This document shows, one piece after another, positions 27,524 to 35,709 of a stretch of DNA of 64,000 nucleotides. A model generated the notes under the pieces. It did no database searches. It was not told the DNA's origin and saw only the letters and a list, made by a program, of their open reading frames with translations. How positions within the stretch are numbered: position 1 is the stretch's first letter; every line of letters starts with the position of its first letter. Location of the stretch: contig NZ_JBQCGW010000273.1 of the NCBI RefSeq assembly GCF_051955275.1, positions 16,060 through 80,059 on the forward strand, given 5' to 3'. This DNA is from Pseudobacter sp051955275 (GTDB taxonomy: Bacteria; Bacteroidota; Bacteroidia; Chitinophagales; Chitinophagaceae). Position numbers and translations under genes: made by a program.

Positions 27524-28792
27524 ATGACCATGAGATCCATTTTCATACCCCTCTTTATTGCTTCGGTCTTTATCGGAACAGCTGCCCAGGCTCAACTTGG
27601 TAAGAATGAGAAAAAGCTCGAAAAGCTGTACATAAAATATAAAGACACCTTCCGGCTGGGTGAACTCTACCTGGAGAACGGCCTGGTGAACGAAGGCAAG
27701 GCGTTGATAGAAAAGAAGATGATCGGAGGAAATTGCAGTTATTGCCGTGAGAAACTGGATTATCTTCTTTACCGGAGCAATTTCCCGAAGGAAAAAAATA
27801 TGGAGTATGACAGGGCGGTGGGGCTCATGGGACCTACGGCTGCACATTTCCCCGAAGCGATGGCAATATTCCATTCCCTGGATGCCGATGGAGCTTACCC
27901 GCTGGCCAGTTTTAATTTGTCGCAGCAGTTCGAGTCGGGCGCCTGGGCAACCCATAACTACGACTCTGCTGTACGCTATTGCCAACGGGCTGCCGATGGC
28001 GGATACCCGCCCGCCATGTACCGCCTGGCGGAATACTATTATTACGGTGATGGCCATAAATACAGGAAATGTACACCGGCGCATGAAGGGGCCCTGGATT
28101 ATGCAAAGGCGATATTCTGGTACAAGGAAGCTGCCGCCAAAGGCCATGGTGAAGCCATCACGCGCCTGGACCTGCTGCAGAAGGCAACGGACACAGCCGC
28201 CTTTGACAGAGCATTGCAGGCCTATCGCCAGGATGATTACAAAACTGCCTTGTATTGGTGGACCATTGTGGCAGATGGCAGCCAGAGTGCTGCGGCCTGC
28301 TTCAACGTTGGGCTGATCTACAACACCCAGGGGATCCCCCAGTATAATATCAACAGGGCTAAAGACTGGTTCGATAATGCCGGAAGCCTGGGCTTCGCAA
28401 AAGGGTATTTCATGGCAGGTGAAATGGTGAAGAAGATGGGATACGGGAATTATGCCATGGAATATTATCAGAAGGCCGCCGATATGGGTTATCAACCTGC
28501 TGTTGCCGCCAAACAACAGATACAGGATTATGTGGATGCCGTACTCCGGCAGCGGCAAATAGATGCCCTTGCATACAACCGGTACGTGAATGAACAGTGG
28601 GACAAGAAGGCAGCCCATTCTTCCACCATCGTACAATCCAATAATGAAAAACCCCGCACCTGGTGCTCTGCCTGCGCAGGGTCCGGCAGAACGCATACCA
28701 CCATTTATGGCGGCGCCAGAGGAAAAGACGGGTCTACGGTATTCGGACAGTACAGCCCTTGTTCTGCCTGCGGTGGAAAGGGATCGAAATAG
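27524..28792 (+). CDS. Exported Sel1-repeat protein with C-terminal DnaJ-like zinc ribbon
   Basis: About 422 residues; the ATG at 27533 (MRSIFIPLF) is an equally good start. Signal peptide ending GTAAQAQ. Sel1/TPR-like repeats cover about 110-340 (AVRYCQRAADGGYPPAMYRL, KAIFWYKEAAAKGHGEAI, YYQKAADMGYQPAV). The C-terminus carries two CxxCxGxG elements, CSACAGSG and CSACGGKG, as in the DnaJ zinc-binding domain. Sel1 repeats scaffold protein-protein contacts; the zinc ribbon in DnaJ holds unfolded clients. In an exported protein beside thioredoxins and a protease this suggests an adaptor for unfolded or reduced polypeptides, which is an inference. It is the last gene of the operon, 31 bp after the protease, and converges on the kinase gene at 28840 with 47 bp between stops. 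Confidence 0.82.
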   Translation: MTMRSIFIPLFIASVFIGTAAQAQLGKNEKKLEKLYIKYKDTFRLGELYLENGLVNEGKALIEKKMIGGNCSYCREKLDYLLYRSNFPKEKNMEYDRAVGLMGPTAAHFPEAMAIFHSLDADGAYPLASFNLSQQFESGAWATHNYDSAVRYCQRAADGGYPPAMYRLAEYYYYGDGHKYRKCTPAHEGALDYAKAIFWYKEAAAKGHGEAITRLDLLQKATDTAAFDRALQAYRQDDYKTALYWWTIVADGSQSAAACFNVGLIYNTQGIPQYNINRAKDWFDNAGSLGFAKGYFMAGEMVKKMGYGNYAMEYYQKAADMGYQPAVAAKQQIQDYVDAVLRQRQIDALAYNRYVNEQWDKKAAHSSTIVQSNNEKPRTWCSACAGSGRTHTTIYGGARGKDGSTVFGQYSPCSACGGKGSK

Positions 28793-28839
28793 TTCTGATG
28801 CTCAAAAAAGAATCATGGTTTGCGAACAATAAAGGATGA

Positions 28840-31800
28840 TCATAGAAAATGAGGGTATCCTGGCGTTGCTGCATTCTCCTGAAGGCATTTAATATCCTTT
28901 GAGGTTAGCTTTATCGTAAAAACAGAACCTTTGCCTGGCTCTGAACTAACCTGCAGATCCCCTTCAATTCTATCCAGCATTTCCAGGATGATCACACTTC
29001 CCATCCGGCCGTTCTTTACCGCTTTATCCCTGTTCAGGAAATTTTCGATCTGAAAATCATTCAGCCCTTTTCCTGTATCTGAAATCTGTATCTGCAAACC
29101 TTCCGGAATACCGGTGGCCTGTATACTGATGATGCCGTTCTCTGTATTCTTATTGGCGTTATCCACCAGGTTCCGCAGGATCAATACCAGTATTTCCTTG
29201 TCGGTATAACATCGGATATCCGTTTCCGTTATAGAGAACCTGTTATTGTTTATCTGTAAGATCTCTTTGAACAGGGATTCAATGTCTCTGAAGATCTCCT
29301 GCAGGGAGAAGGTTGTTTTTTTTACTTTGAAATGTTCCTGCTGGCTAGCGGCCCAGGAGAAGAACTGATCGGTGAAGCGGCCTAATTCTCCGATCAACTG
29401 GTTGATGCCGGTCACCTGCGCCAGGTTTTCTTCATTGCTGTTTTTCCAGTTCCTGACCAGTGTTTTTCCTGCCATACGCAAAGAGAACAGGGGCGACCTG
29501 ATATCATGCAATACAGTGGCGATGATCTGTTCTTTTACGTGATTGCTCTGTTTCAAAGCCGTTTCCGATTCCTCCAGTTGTTGAATGGCGGCATTCAGTT
29601 CTTCAGTTCTGAGCTTTACTATATTTTCGATCCTGATCTTCTCTTTTCTCAGCTTGCTCAATCGTCTTCTTGAATACAGGTATCCAAGGAAAATGATTAA
29701 CAAAACTACTCCTCCGAAGAACCAGCCTGTCTGATAGAAAAAAGGGGTCACTTCTATTTTTAATGCAATGCCGGCATTGGGTGTGTTTTGGTCACTGCCT
29801 GCTTTGCGGAACATCAGTGTGTAATCGCCTGCAGGCAATGTATTGATGGAAATGTCACCGGAAGAAGGCACCGGTATCCACTGGTCTGTGTCTTTACCGA
29901 TCCTGTATTCCAGCTTCAGATCTTCCTTGTTCCCGAAGAACGGACAGGCAACCTTGATATTCAAAGTCCGGAAATTGGGTTCCAGCCTGATGGCCTCACT
30001 GGTACTGGTCAACGCTGCGGGCTGTCCGTCAATAGACATTTCATCTATAAAGATCTGTTCCTGGGGGAACGCAGAAGAAAGCCGGTTTGGATAGAATTTT
30101 ATCAGACCGTTAATGGATGGTAAAACCAGTGCACTGTCTTTCAGCCATTGGAAATTAGGATGTGCACCTCCATTGAATTCATTCGTTCTTAAGCCATTTG
30201 CGTTATTGAACGTAAAACAGAAAAACGATTTTGTTCTGCCTGTTACAAAATCCACCAGTGCATTGATCGCCACTTTGTACAAGCCATTATTGGTAGGTAG
30301 CCAGAAATTGCCATTGTTGTCTTCTATAAAGGAGTGAATGGAACTGAACGCTCCTCTGGGGCCAGGTGGCAGGGGATATGTTTCATTGGCTGCATATAAA
30401 AATGAGCCTTTGCCATCTGTGCCGATCCACAGCCTGTTTTGTTTGTCGAGATGAATATTTCTCACAGAAAAGGAATCAAGCACAGACCGTGAAAATGTGT
30501 GATCTTTTGCATGGTACCATTTTACCCCTTTGGTGGTTGCCAGCAGGAATTCTCCGTTTTTGAGCGGCATCAAGGCTATTGCCATGAAGTCAGCGGGAAA
30601 TTTGTTCTGAGAGATAAGTTTTCCTTCCCTGGTTATTTTGTATAAAGTAGTGTGTGTGCATAACAACAAAGAACCGTCTTCCATAACAGGCACAATGGAC
30701 ATCAGCCGGTTATCCAGCTGTAGAATGTTTTTGTCGATCATCCCTGTTCTGGCATTGTAACGGCATAGTACAAAATCACGTTCATAATAGACTCTGTCCG
30801 CGCTATCTGTATACATAGCCCTGGTATGTATATTATCTAAAGGTGTATACCTTGAAGTATTATCACGATGCACTATTGCATTATGAACAATAATTTCATC
30901 TTCCGATGTTTTTCCGATAGCATAGTAATTTTCAGGGCCGGATTCCGCGGGGATTTCAGGATAAATAAAATCAGGTACTTTGATGGTGAACAAACCCTGG
31001 GTGCCGGTCCCGATAAAATAGGTGTTAAGGTCCGGGCGATAAGCGATACTGAGGGGCATTTCCAGGTTGAGACGGCTGGCTACGCACCTGCTGATTACTT
31101 TTCCATTTGTATACCGGAGTTCATAAAGGTTTTCCCCGGCATAAATAAAGGCGCCCTGCTCGCACCATAATGATTTAAATTGTCCTTTGAGAAAGTCTTT
31201 ATCGGTGGCGATAGCCCCTTCGATCTGCCCATCTTTACCCTTACCGTTATCCCAGGTCTTTATCCGGTTGCCTGGCCAGATCTGTAAATAATAGTAATCG
31301 TTGAGCACCATGCTGCCAATGGGTTCCGTTTGATTGGGTGGCAGTTTTATGGCTTTGCGATTCCGGATATACCAGACATTGACTCCCTGGACAAGGTAGA
31401 TGTCCCCGTTTTTAAGGCCTCCCGGGTTCTTTAGTTCAGGGAGAGTAATGTTTTTATAGATAGCCTTCCACAAACTGTCCAGTGTAGGGTTGATGGTAAG
31501 GTATCCTGAAGTAACGAAACTCATGCTCGTATCCGTGAGTACAGGTAAAAAGGAATAGAGAGAGGAGGAGCCGTCAATTTTAATATTCTGGTAATCGAGC
31601 CCCTGTGCTATGATGGCCCCTGCGGTATCGGTCATCATGGCCGAGATCCTGGTACTTTTAAGTCCTTTTATGATATCACTTCCATAATACCTGAAATTGG
31701 TATTGTCGAACCTGACGATGCCCGATTCGGTAGACAGCCAGCAAAACCCACTCTTATCGAATTTGATAGCCTTTACGCTGTTCTGTGGTAATCCGTTTTC

Positions 31801-31932
31801 CGAATTGTACTGTCTGATTACATAGTTGTTCTTTTGGGAGAATACTGCCTGCTGTAAAAAAAGGAAACAAAGGAATAGCAGACCGCTTTTCAGCAGCTTG
31901 TTTTGGTAAGAGCAGGAACTGGTCTTTTGCAT
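28840..31932 (-). CDS. Beta-propeller sensor histidine kinase, second copy
   Basis: 1030 residues, same architecture as the gene at 8045-11152: signal peptide (LFLQQAVFSQ), propeller repeats (NSENGLPQNSVKAIKFDKSG, FCWLSTESGIVRFDN, FWLPTNNGLYKV), Y_Y_Y domain (LEYRIGKDTDQWIPV, GDYTLMFRKAG), a membrane helix (TGWFFGGVVLLIIFLGYLYS), phospho-histidine near residue 808 (VLHDIRSPLFSLR) and HATPase domain (NLVDNANKNTENG, ISDTGKGLNDFQ). The likely partner is the LuxR-type regulator at 34674, in the same minus-strand cluster but separated by a T9SS protein gene and a terminator. Ligand unknown. Confidence 0.9.
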   Translation of the reverse strand: MQKTSSCSYQNKLLKSGLLFLCFLFLQQAVFSQKNNYVIRQYNSENGLPQNSVKAIKFDKSGFCWLSTESGIVRFDNTNFRYYGSDIIKGLKSTRISAMMTDTAGAIIAQGLDYQNIKIDGSSSLYSFLPVLTDTSMSFVTSGYLTINPTLDSLWKAIYKNITLPELKNPGGLKNGDIYLVQGVNVWYIRNRKAIKLPPNQTEPIGSMVLNDYYYLQIWPGNRIKTWDNGKGKDGQIEGAIATDKDFLKGQFKSLWCEQGAFIYAGENLYELRYTNGKVISRCVASRLNLEMPLSIAYRPDLNTYFIGTGTQGLFTIKVPDFIYPEIPAESGPENYYAIGKTSEDEIIVHNAIVHRDNTSRYTPLDNIHTRAMYTDSADRVYYERDFVLCRYNARTGMIDKNILQLDNRLMSIVPVMEDGSLLLCTHTTLYKITREGKLISQNKFPADFMAIALMPLKNGEFLLATTKGVKWYHAKDHTFSRSVLDSFSVRNIHLDKQNRLWIGTDGKGSFLYAANETYPLPPGPRGAFSSIHSFIEDNNGNFWLPTNNGLYKVAINALVDFVTGRTKSFFCFTFNNANGLRTNEFNGGAHPNFQWLKDSALVLPSINGLIKFYPNRLSSAFPQEQIFIDEMSIDGQPAALTSTSEAIRLEPNFRTLNIKVACPFFGNKEDLKLEYRIGKDTDQWIPVPSSGDISINTLPAGDYTLMFRKAGSDQNTPNAGIALKIEVTPFFYQTGWFFGGVVLLIIFLGYLYSRRRLSKLRKEKIRIENIVKLRTEELNAAIQQLEESETALKQSNHVKEQIIATVLHDIRSPLFSLRMAGKTLVRNWKNSNEENLAQVTGINQLIGELGRFTDQFFSWAASQQEHFKVKKTTFSLQEIFRDIESLFKEILQINNNRFSITETDIRCYTDKEILVLILRNLVDNANKNTENGIISIQATGIPEGLQIQISDTGKGLNDFQIENFLNRDKAVKNGRMGSVIILEMLDRIEGDLQVSSEPGKGSVFTIKLTSKDIKCLQENAATPGYPHFL

Positions 31933-31952
31933 AGAATCAGGTAAAAATCCAT

Positions 31953-31960
31953 CAAATATA
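31953..31960 (-). promoter_or_regulatory. Putative -7 box (TATATTTG) of the second propeller kinase
   Basis: On the minus strand TATATTTG fits TAnnTTTG exactly and lies 20 bp before the ATG at 31932, giving a leader of about 15 nt. With the terminator at 32053-32074 just upstream, it would let the kinase be transcribed separately from the T9SS gene. Confidence 0.5.
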
Positions 31961-32052
31961 AAGTTTTCACCTTAATGCGTGGAATAAGTGGGGATGGCCT
32001 TAGAATCAAGTGCTGATAACCGGGAACGCAGGCCTGTGGGCAAAGCAAAAAA

Positions 32053-32074
32053 ATGGGGCCGGTGCCGGCCCCAT
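32053..32074 (-). terminator. Terminator of the T9SS protein gene at 32087
   Basis: ATGGGGCCG (32053-32061) pairs with CGGCCCCAT (32066-32074) around a GTGC loop. On the minus strand it is preceded by A and followed by a six-T tract, 13 bp past the stop codon at 32087. A strong intrinsic terminator. Confidence 0.9.
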
Positions 32075-32086
32075 TTTTATACTGCA

Positions 32087-34642
32087 TTATTTCAGTTTTG
32101 AGATTTTATACGTTGAAGAAGAGCCGCCTGCAGAGACGATCACAATATGATAGGTCCCCTGGGGCAGATCGGAAATACCGATACTGACCAACTGAGACCT
32201 GGTTTTTACCTGCTTTATCTTTCTGCCTGTTATATCGCAGATCTGAATGGTTTCGTTACCGGTCAAACCCTGAACAGTGATGTTGCTGGTTGCCGGGTTC
32301 GGGTATACGGAAATGTTAGAAGCGTTCATTTTCACCTGCCTGATGGGGCTGTATTCCCACTTGCCGTTCAAGTCCAATTGCTTCAGCCGGTAGAAGTTGG
32401 CGCCACTGACCGGATTGGTATGTGTATAGCTGTAGTTGATGGGACTGGCGCTATTTCCTTCTGTCGCTTTGGATGCCTGGAAAGCGATGGTTTTCCAATG
32501 GCTGCCATCGGTAGAATATTCAATGTCAAAGCCGCGGTTATTTGATTCGGAGCCCGTGGTCCAGTCAAGGACCACTGCTGCGCCTTGCTTTGATGCTTTG
32601 AAATCAGTCAGGTTCACCGGCAGGTTACAGGTGATATTGTAAACAACGGTATCGGAGCCGGTACATCCTCCTAAAGGAGTTGTAATATTCCATGCAAATC
32701 TATACTGGCCCAAAACATCCAGCCCATTGGCTGTAGTGGAAAGGCTGCCTGGAGATGCAATGGTTGGACTAGCCCCGGCGGGACCATCTACTACTGTCCA
32801 AATACCCGTACCGGAACCAGTTGCATTTCCCAAAAGTGGTACTGACTGTGTACAGCCTGTCAGGCCGGAACCTGCATTCGCGCTGATTTTCTCTTCCACA
32901 TGTATTGTAAAGGTACCAGTCAATGAGGCGCCACTGCAACCATACTCTGCCGCCAGTATCGGACCAGCGCCCGGGCCATTCGTTGCAGTGATGCTGAATA
33001 CATAATCCCCTGGCTTGTTGAGATTGGAAATAGTGGTACTGGTACTGGTAAGACTGCGCAAACTTGTGGAAGTGTAAGCAGGAGTGGCAGAGCCAGCAGG
33101 TTTGGATACTACAGCAAAATTGTAATAGCCGCCAAATTCCTGCAAATAGCTTGTATTCACAGCTCCTTTGTAAACCGCTGGAAGTGGAACAGTGGCTGAT
33201 ATTGCAGCTCCTGAGGCTATATAGCACGCGCTGACATCCGGCACTACGGGGCTCGTCCGTCCGTTATCGGAGATATGAATAAAATAAGACTGGCTTACCT
33301 CACAAGCTCCATTGGAGGTAGATACAGAAAATGAATAGGTTCCAACCTGCCATCCTCCTGCGGGAGGTGTTACAGTAACCATCCGGTCGCGGGTTCCGGC
33401 GCCGGACAATGCAATTGCAGGCGCTCCTCCCGGCGGAGTGATACCTCTGTTGGTTACTGTAGTAACTACAGTTGCGGGATCTGCCGGATCGATACTGAAA
33501 TAAAATGTTTCCGGGGCAGTGGTTCCTGCCTTGCTGTTGCAATGGATCTCTCCTCCTGAACCAACATTGGAATAAATCGTCAATTGCTCAGGAGCGCCAT
33601 GTCCGGCCGGTTGAAAATTAACGATATGTGGCTTGGTGCCGGTAAAATTATAGGTCAAAGTGGGTGTTGTATGAGTGCCGCAACTGTTGGTTACCGTTAG
33701 CTGGAACTGATAGGATCCCGGAATATTGGCGCCTGTAAGGAAGAGCCTTCCTTCATCACTGATACGGTCAAACGTAAGGTTCGCGCCAGCCGGCTGGCTG
33801 ATCACATTGATCGATACTGTAGTTCCTGAACCGGCGGAGCCTGAAGTATTGGTGTAGCTTGTTGTCAGTATAGGGGAACCGGCAGATACAAAAATAACCG
33901 CCTGGTTGTCCCCTGCATCCCGGCAGACGGTTGAGGTGGCAGTATATACGAGAACAGGATTCGGAACGAACCTTACAATGGTGGTATCCTCGTAAGTACA
34001 GGTATTATCGGCCGAGGTGATCCTTAAAATAGCATAATAAGCCGGGTCAATCGTATGATTGGCTTTATTGATCAGTGAAAAAACAGGAGTGGCGGTAGTG
34101 GTATTGTTAAAGGCGGAATTGGTATTGACAAACGTACTATACCTGTTCCAGGAATAGATATTCACTGCCCTCCAGCTACCCGTATAGCCGGCAGGTATCA
34201 CACCTGCCAATGGTGTTGTGCCCACCGTTGCGCATACAGTGGTGATGTCCGGGCCCGCAGTAAAGCTTGCCGGGCGGGGATGGGCTGTGACAGTGACCGT
34301 TGAAATGGCGGTGCCGGTGCCGCAGCTTCGGGAAAGCTGGAACACATAGTTGCCATCAACAGTCATGCCGGTGACATTTGTTACCAGGGTATTGGGGGAA
34401 ATGATTGCAGGAACTACGGGGCCGGATATAAAGGTCCAGGTGGGCGTTCCGGGACCGATGGTGCCGCTTTCTGTTCCTGTCAGGGTGGTGGAAGATCCGC
34501 AGACGGTGGCATTTCCGCCGGCATTTATAGAGCAATTCTGGGCAAGGGAGGTTGAAGCAAATAAACTGAAGAAGATGAGTAAAAGTGCTGAAATTGTTTG
34601 TTTTAAAAATGTTGTTTTTGAATGTGCTTTCTTCGTAAGCAT
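32087..34642 (-). CDS. T9SS-exported PKD/Ig-like repeat surface protein
   Basis: 851 residues from the ATG at 34642, chosen because MLTKKAHSKTTFLKQTISAL begins a good signal peptide (cleavage after STSLAQ); the longer frame upstream overlaps the regulator gene. The mature protein is a string of PKD/Ig-like beta domains with paired cysteines (NCSINAGGNATVCGSSTTLT, GNYVFQLSRSCGTG, GTCSGA-like blocks). A typical pre-sorting segment (LPVNLTDFKASKQGAAVVLD, FYRLKQLDLNGKWEYS) leads to a type A sorting domain (VYPNPATSNITVQGLTG ... GTYHIVIVSAGG). It is probably an adhesin or a structural surface protein. The gene begins 31 bp after the response regulator and is likely co-transcribed with it. Confidence 0.87.
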   Translation of the reverse strand: MLTKKAHSKTTFLKQTISALLLIFFSLFASTSLAQNCSINAGGNATVCGSSTTLTGTESGTIGPGTPTWTFISGPVVPAIISPNTLVTNVTGMTVDGNYVFQLSRSCGTGTAISTVTVTAHPRPASFTAGPDITTVCATVGTTPLAGVIPAGYTGSWRAVNIYSWNRYSTFVNTNSAFNNTTTATPVFSLINKANHTIDPAYYAILRITSADNTCTYEDTTIVRFVPNPVLVYTATSTVCRDAGDNQAVIFVSAGSPILTTSYTNTSGSAGSGTTVSINVISQPAGANLTFDRISDEGRLFLTGANIPGSYQFQLTVTNSCGTHTTPTLTYNFTGTKPHIVNFQPAGHGAPEQLTIYSNVGSGGEIHCNSKAGTTAPETFYFSIDPADPATVVTTVTNRGITPPGGAPAIALSGAGTRDRMVTVTPPAGGWQVGTYSFSVSTSNGACEVSQSYFIHISDNGRTSPVVPDVSACYIASGAAISATVPLPAVYKGAVNTSYLQEFGGYYNFAVVSKPAGSATPAYTSTSLRSLTSTSTTISNLNKPGDYVFSITATNGPGAGPILAAEYGCSGASLTGTFTIHVEEKISANAGSGLTGCTQSVPLLGNATGSGTGIWTVVDGPAGASPTIASPGSLSTTANGLDVLGQYRFAWNITTPLGGCTGSDTVVYNITCNLPVNLTDFKASKQGAAVVLDWTTGSESNNRGFDIEYSTDGSHWKTIAFQASKATEGNSASPINYSYTHTNPVSGANFYRLKQLDLNGKWEYSPIRQVKMNASNISVYPNPATSNITVQGLTGNETIQICDITGRKIKQVKTRSQLVSIGISDLPQGTYHIVIVSAGGSSSTYKISKLK

Positions 34643-34673
34643 GTGGATAGCATTGATATGGTGACGGTAGGTA

Positions 34674-35381
34674 TCATAATTCATCCAGTTGAATGATCCC
34701 GTTCTGCAATGCAAATTTGATAACCCCTGCAACATTCCTGGCCCCGATACGTCTGGTTATACTGCTCCGGTATTGCTCCACGGTACGTTCGGAAAGGTAT
34801 AAATGACTACTTATCTCTTTGGTGGTCATTTGCCGGCATAATAATTTTATCAGCTCAAGTTCCTTTCCTGAGAATTTTGTGTTTGCTATGAGATGTCTGA
34901 TGGTATGGTCTTCATCAGCGCTGGAAAAACGGTTAAGTATATGTGTACGGGCCTCACTGCAGAAATAATCCCGCCCCTCCATCAATACATGAATGGCCCG
35001 TATGAAATCATCGTCATTCTCTTTTTTTATCACATAACCATTGATGCCGGATTGAAACATCTTCACGATCTTTTCGGCGGAGTAGGTATAGGTGTAGGCC
35101 AGCAACCTGGCTGAAGGGATTTTGTATCTCAGCTCGCGCACCAGGATCTCTCCGGTAGTGTCCGGAAGGGAATAGTCCACGATGATCAGTTTAGGGAAAT
35201 GTTGCAGGGCTTTACTCATGCCGCTTGCTCCGTCATGAGCCATGTAAAAATTTTCAAATAGATCTCCTATCAACAATTTTATTCCATTGGCCACCATCTT
35301 ATGATCATCTATGACTAATACTGAATTGTATTTTGCCTGTTTATTTTCCATTCTTCTGGGATGATATTTGTTTAATGCCAT
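34674..35381 (-). CDS. NarL/LuxR-type response regulator, second copy
   Basis: 235 residues (225 if started at the ATG at 35351, MENKQ). Receiver domain with DDH near residue 25, phospho-acceptor in LIIVDYSLPDTTGE, lysine in GYVIKKEND. Helix-turn-helix at the C-terminus (SGKELELIKLLCRQMTTKEI, SSHLYLSERTVEQYRSSITR). A -7 box at 35401-35408 favours the ATG at 35381. It heads a minus-strand cluster with a T9SS gene and the propeller kinase, mirroring the set at 7344-15585. A copy of TACTACAGGTAT lies 17 bp upstream of its -7 box, so it may regulate itself. Confidence 0.9.
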   Translation of the reverse strand: MALNKYHPRRMENKQAKYNSVLVIDDHKMVANGIKLLIGDLFENFYMAHDGASGMSKALQHFPKLIIVDYSLPDTTGEILVRELRYKIPSARLLAYTYTYSAEKIVKMFQSGINGYVIKKENDDDFIRAIHVLMEGRDYFCSEARTHILNRFSSADEDHTIRHLIANTKFSGKELELIKLLCRQMTTKEISSHLYLSERTVEQYRSSITRRIGARNVAGVIKFALQNGIIQLDEL

Positions 35382-35400
35382 GAGGGAGTGCCGGCCCGGG

Positions 35401-35408
35401 CAAATCTA
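35401..35408 (-). promoter_or_regulatory. Putative -7 box (TAGATTTG) of the second response regulator
   Basis: Exact match to TAnnTTTG on the minus strand, 19 bp before the ATG at 35381. No -33 TTTG is present at the usual spacing; the TACTACAGGTAT box lies there instead, as would suit an activator-dependent promoter. Confidence 0.5.
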
Positions 35409-35425
35409 ATGAATTAACAATATGA

Positions 35426-35437
35426 ATACCTGTAGTA
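35426..35437 (-). promoter_or_regulatory. TACTACAGGTAT box upstream of the second response regulator
   Basis: Minus-strand TACTACAGGTAT, identical over 12 bp to 15698-15709. It ends 17 bp upstream of the TAGATTTG -7 box, overlapping the -33 region. Confidence 0.45.
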
Positions 35438-35709
35438 TATAATTTATTGAATAGGGGAATTGAGGAACTACTATACCCCCTTTCTCTTCTTTTTTGCAAC
35501 AGGCGCCTGCCAAACCAGCTCCATCAACCGGTTCCGGAACTTTAAGAGATAGTATCTATCTGTTTATAAGGGTTTACTATTACCGGGATTGTTCAATCAC
35601 CAGCTTCAGGTATTACTGTATCTGAAAGCAGGTGCTCATAATATGAGTAGTTTTAATACGAAATCAAATACGGACGGTTATCCATTTTCCTTTCTAATTC
35701 CATCATCTT

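Larger units (their letters stand above)
35382..35709. other. Divergent promoter region with palindromes
   Basis: This 328-bp gap between the response regulator (minus) and the 2109-residue T9SS gene (plus) has no coding signal. It contains the regulator's -7 box, the TACTACAGGTAT box, and two further palindromes on the T9SS-gene side: AGATAG-TAT-CTATCT (35547-35561) and CTCATA-A-TATGAG (35635-35647). Either could be an operator; neither is confirmed. Confidence 0.5.

Noticed and set aside
27353..28696. 447-residue minus-strand frame opposite the Sel1 gene
   Set aside because: It is a codon-bias shadow of the Sel1 and protease genes; its residues show no family features, while the plus strand has signal peptides, a catalytic triad and Sel1 repeats.
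34643..34735. 31-residue N-terminal extension of the T9SS protein ending at 32087
   Set aside because: It would overlap the response regulator and place 31 residues before a clear signal peptide.
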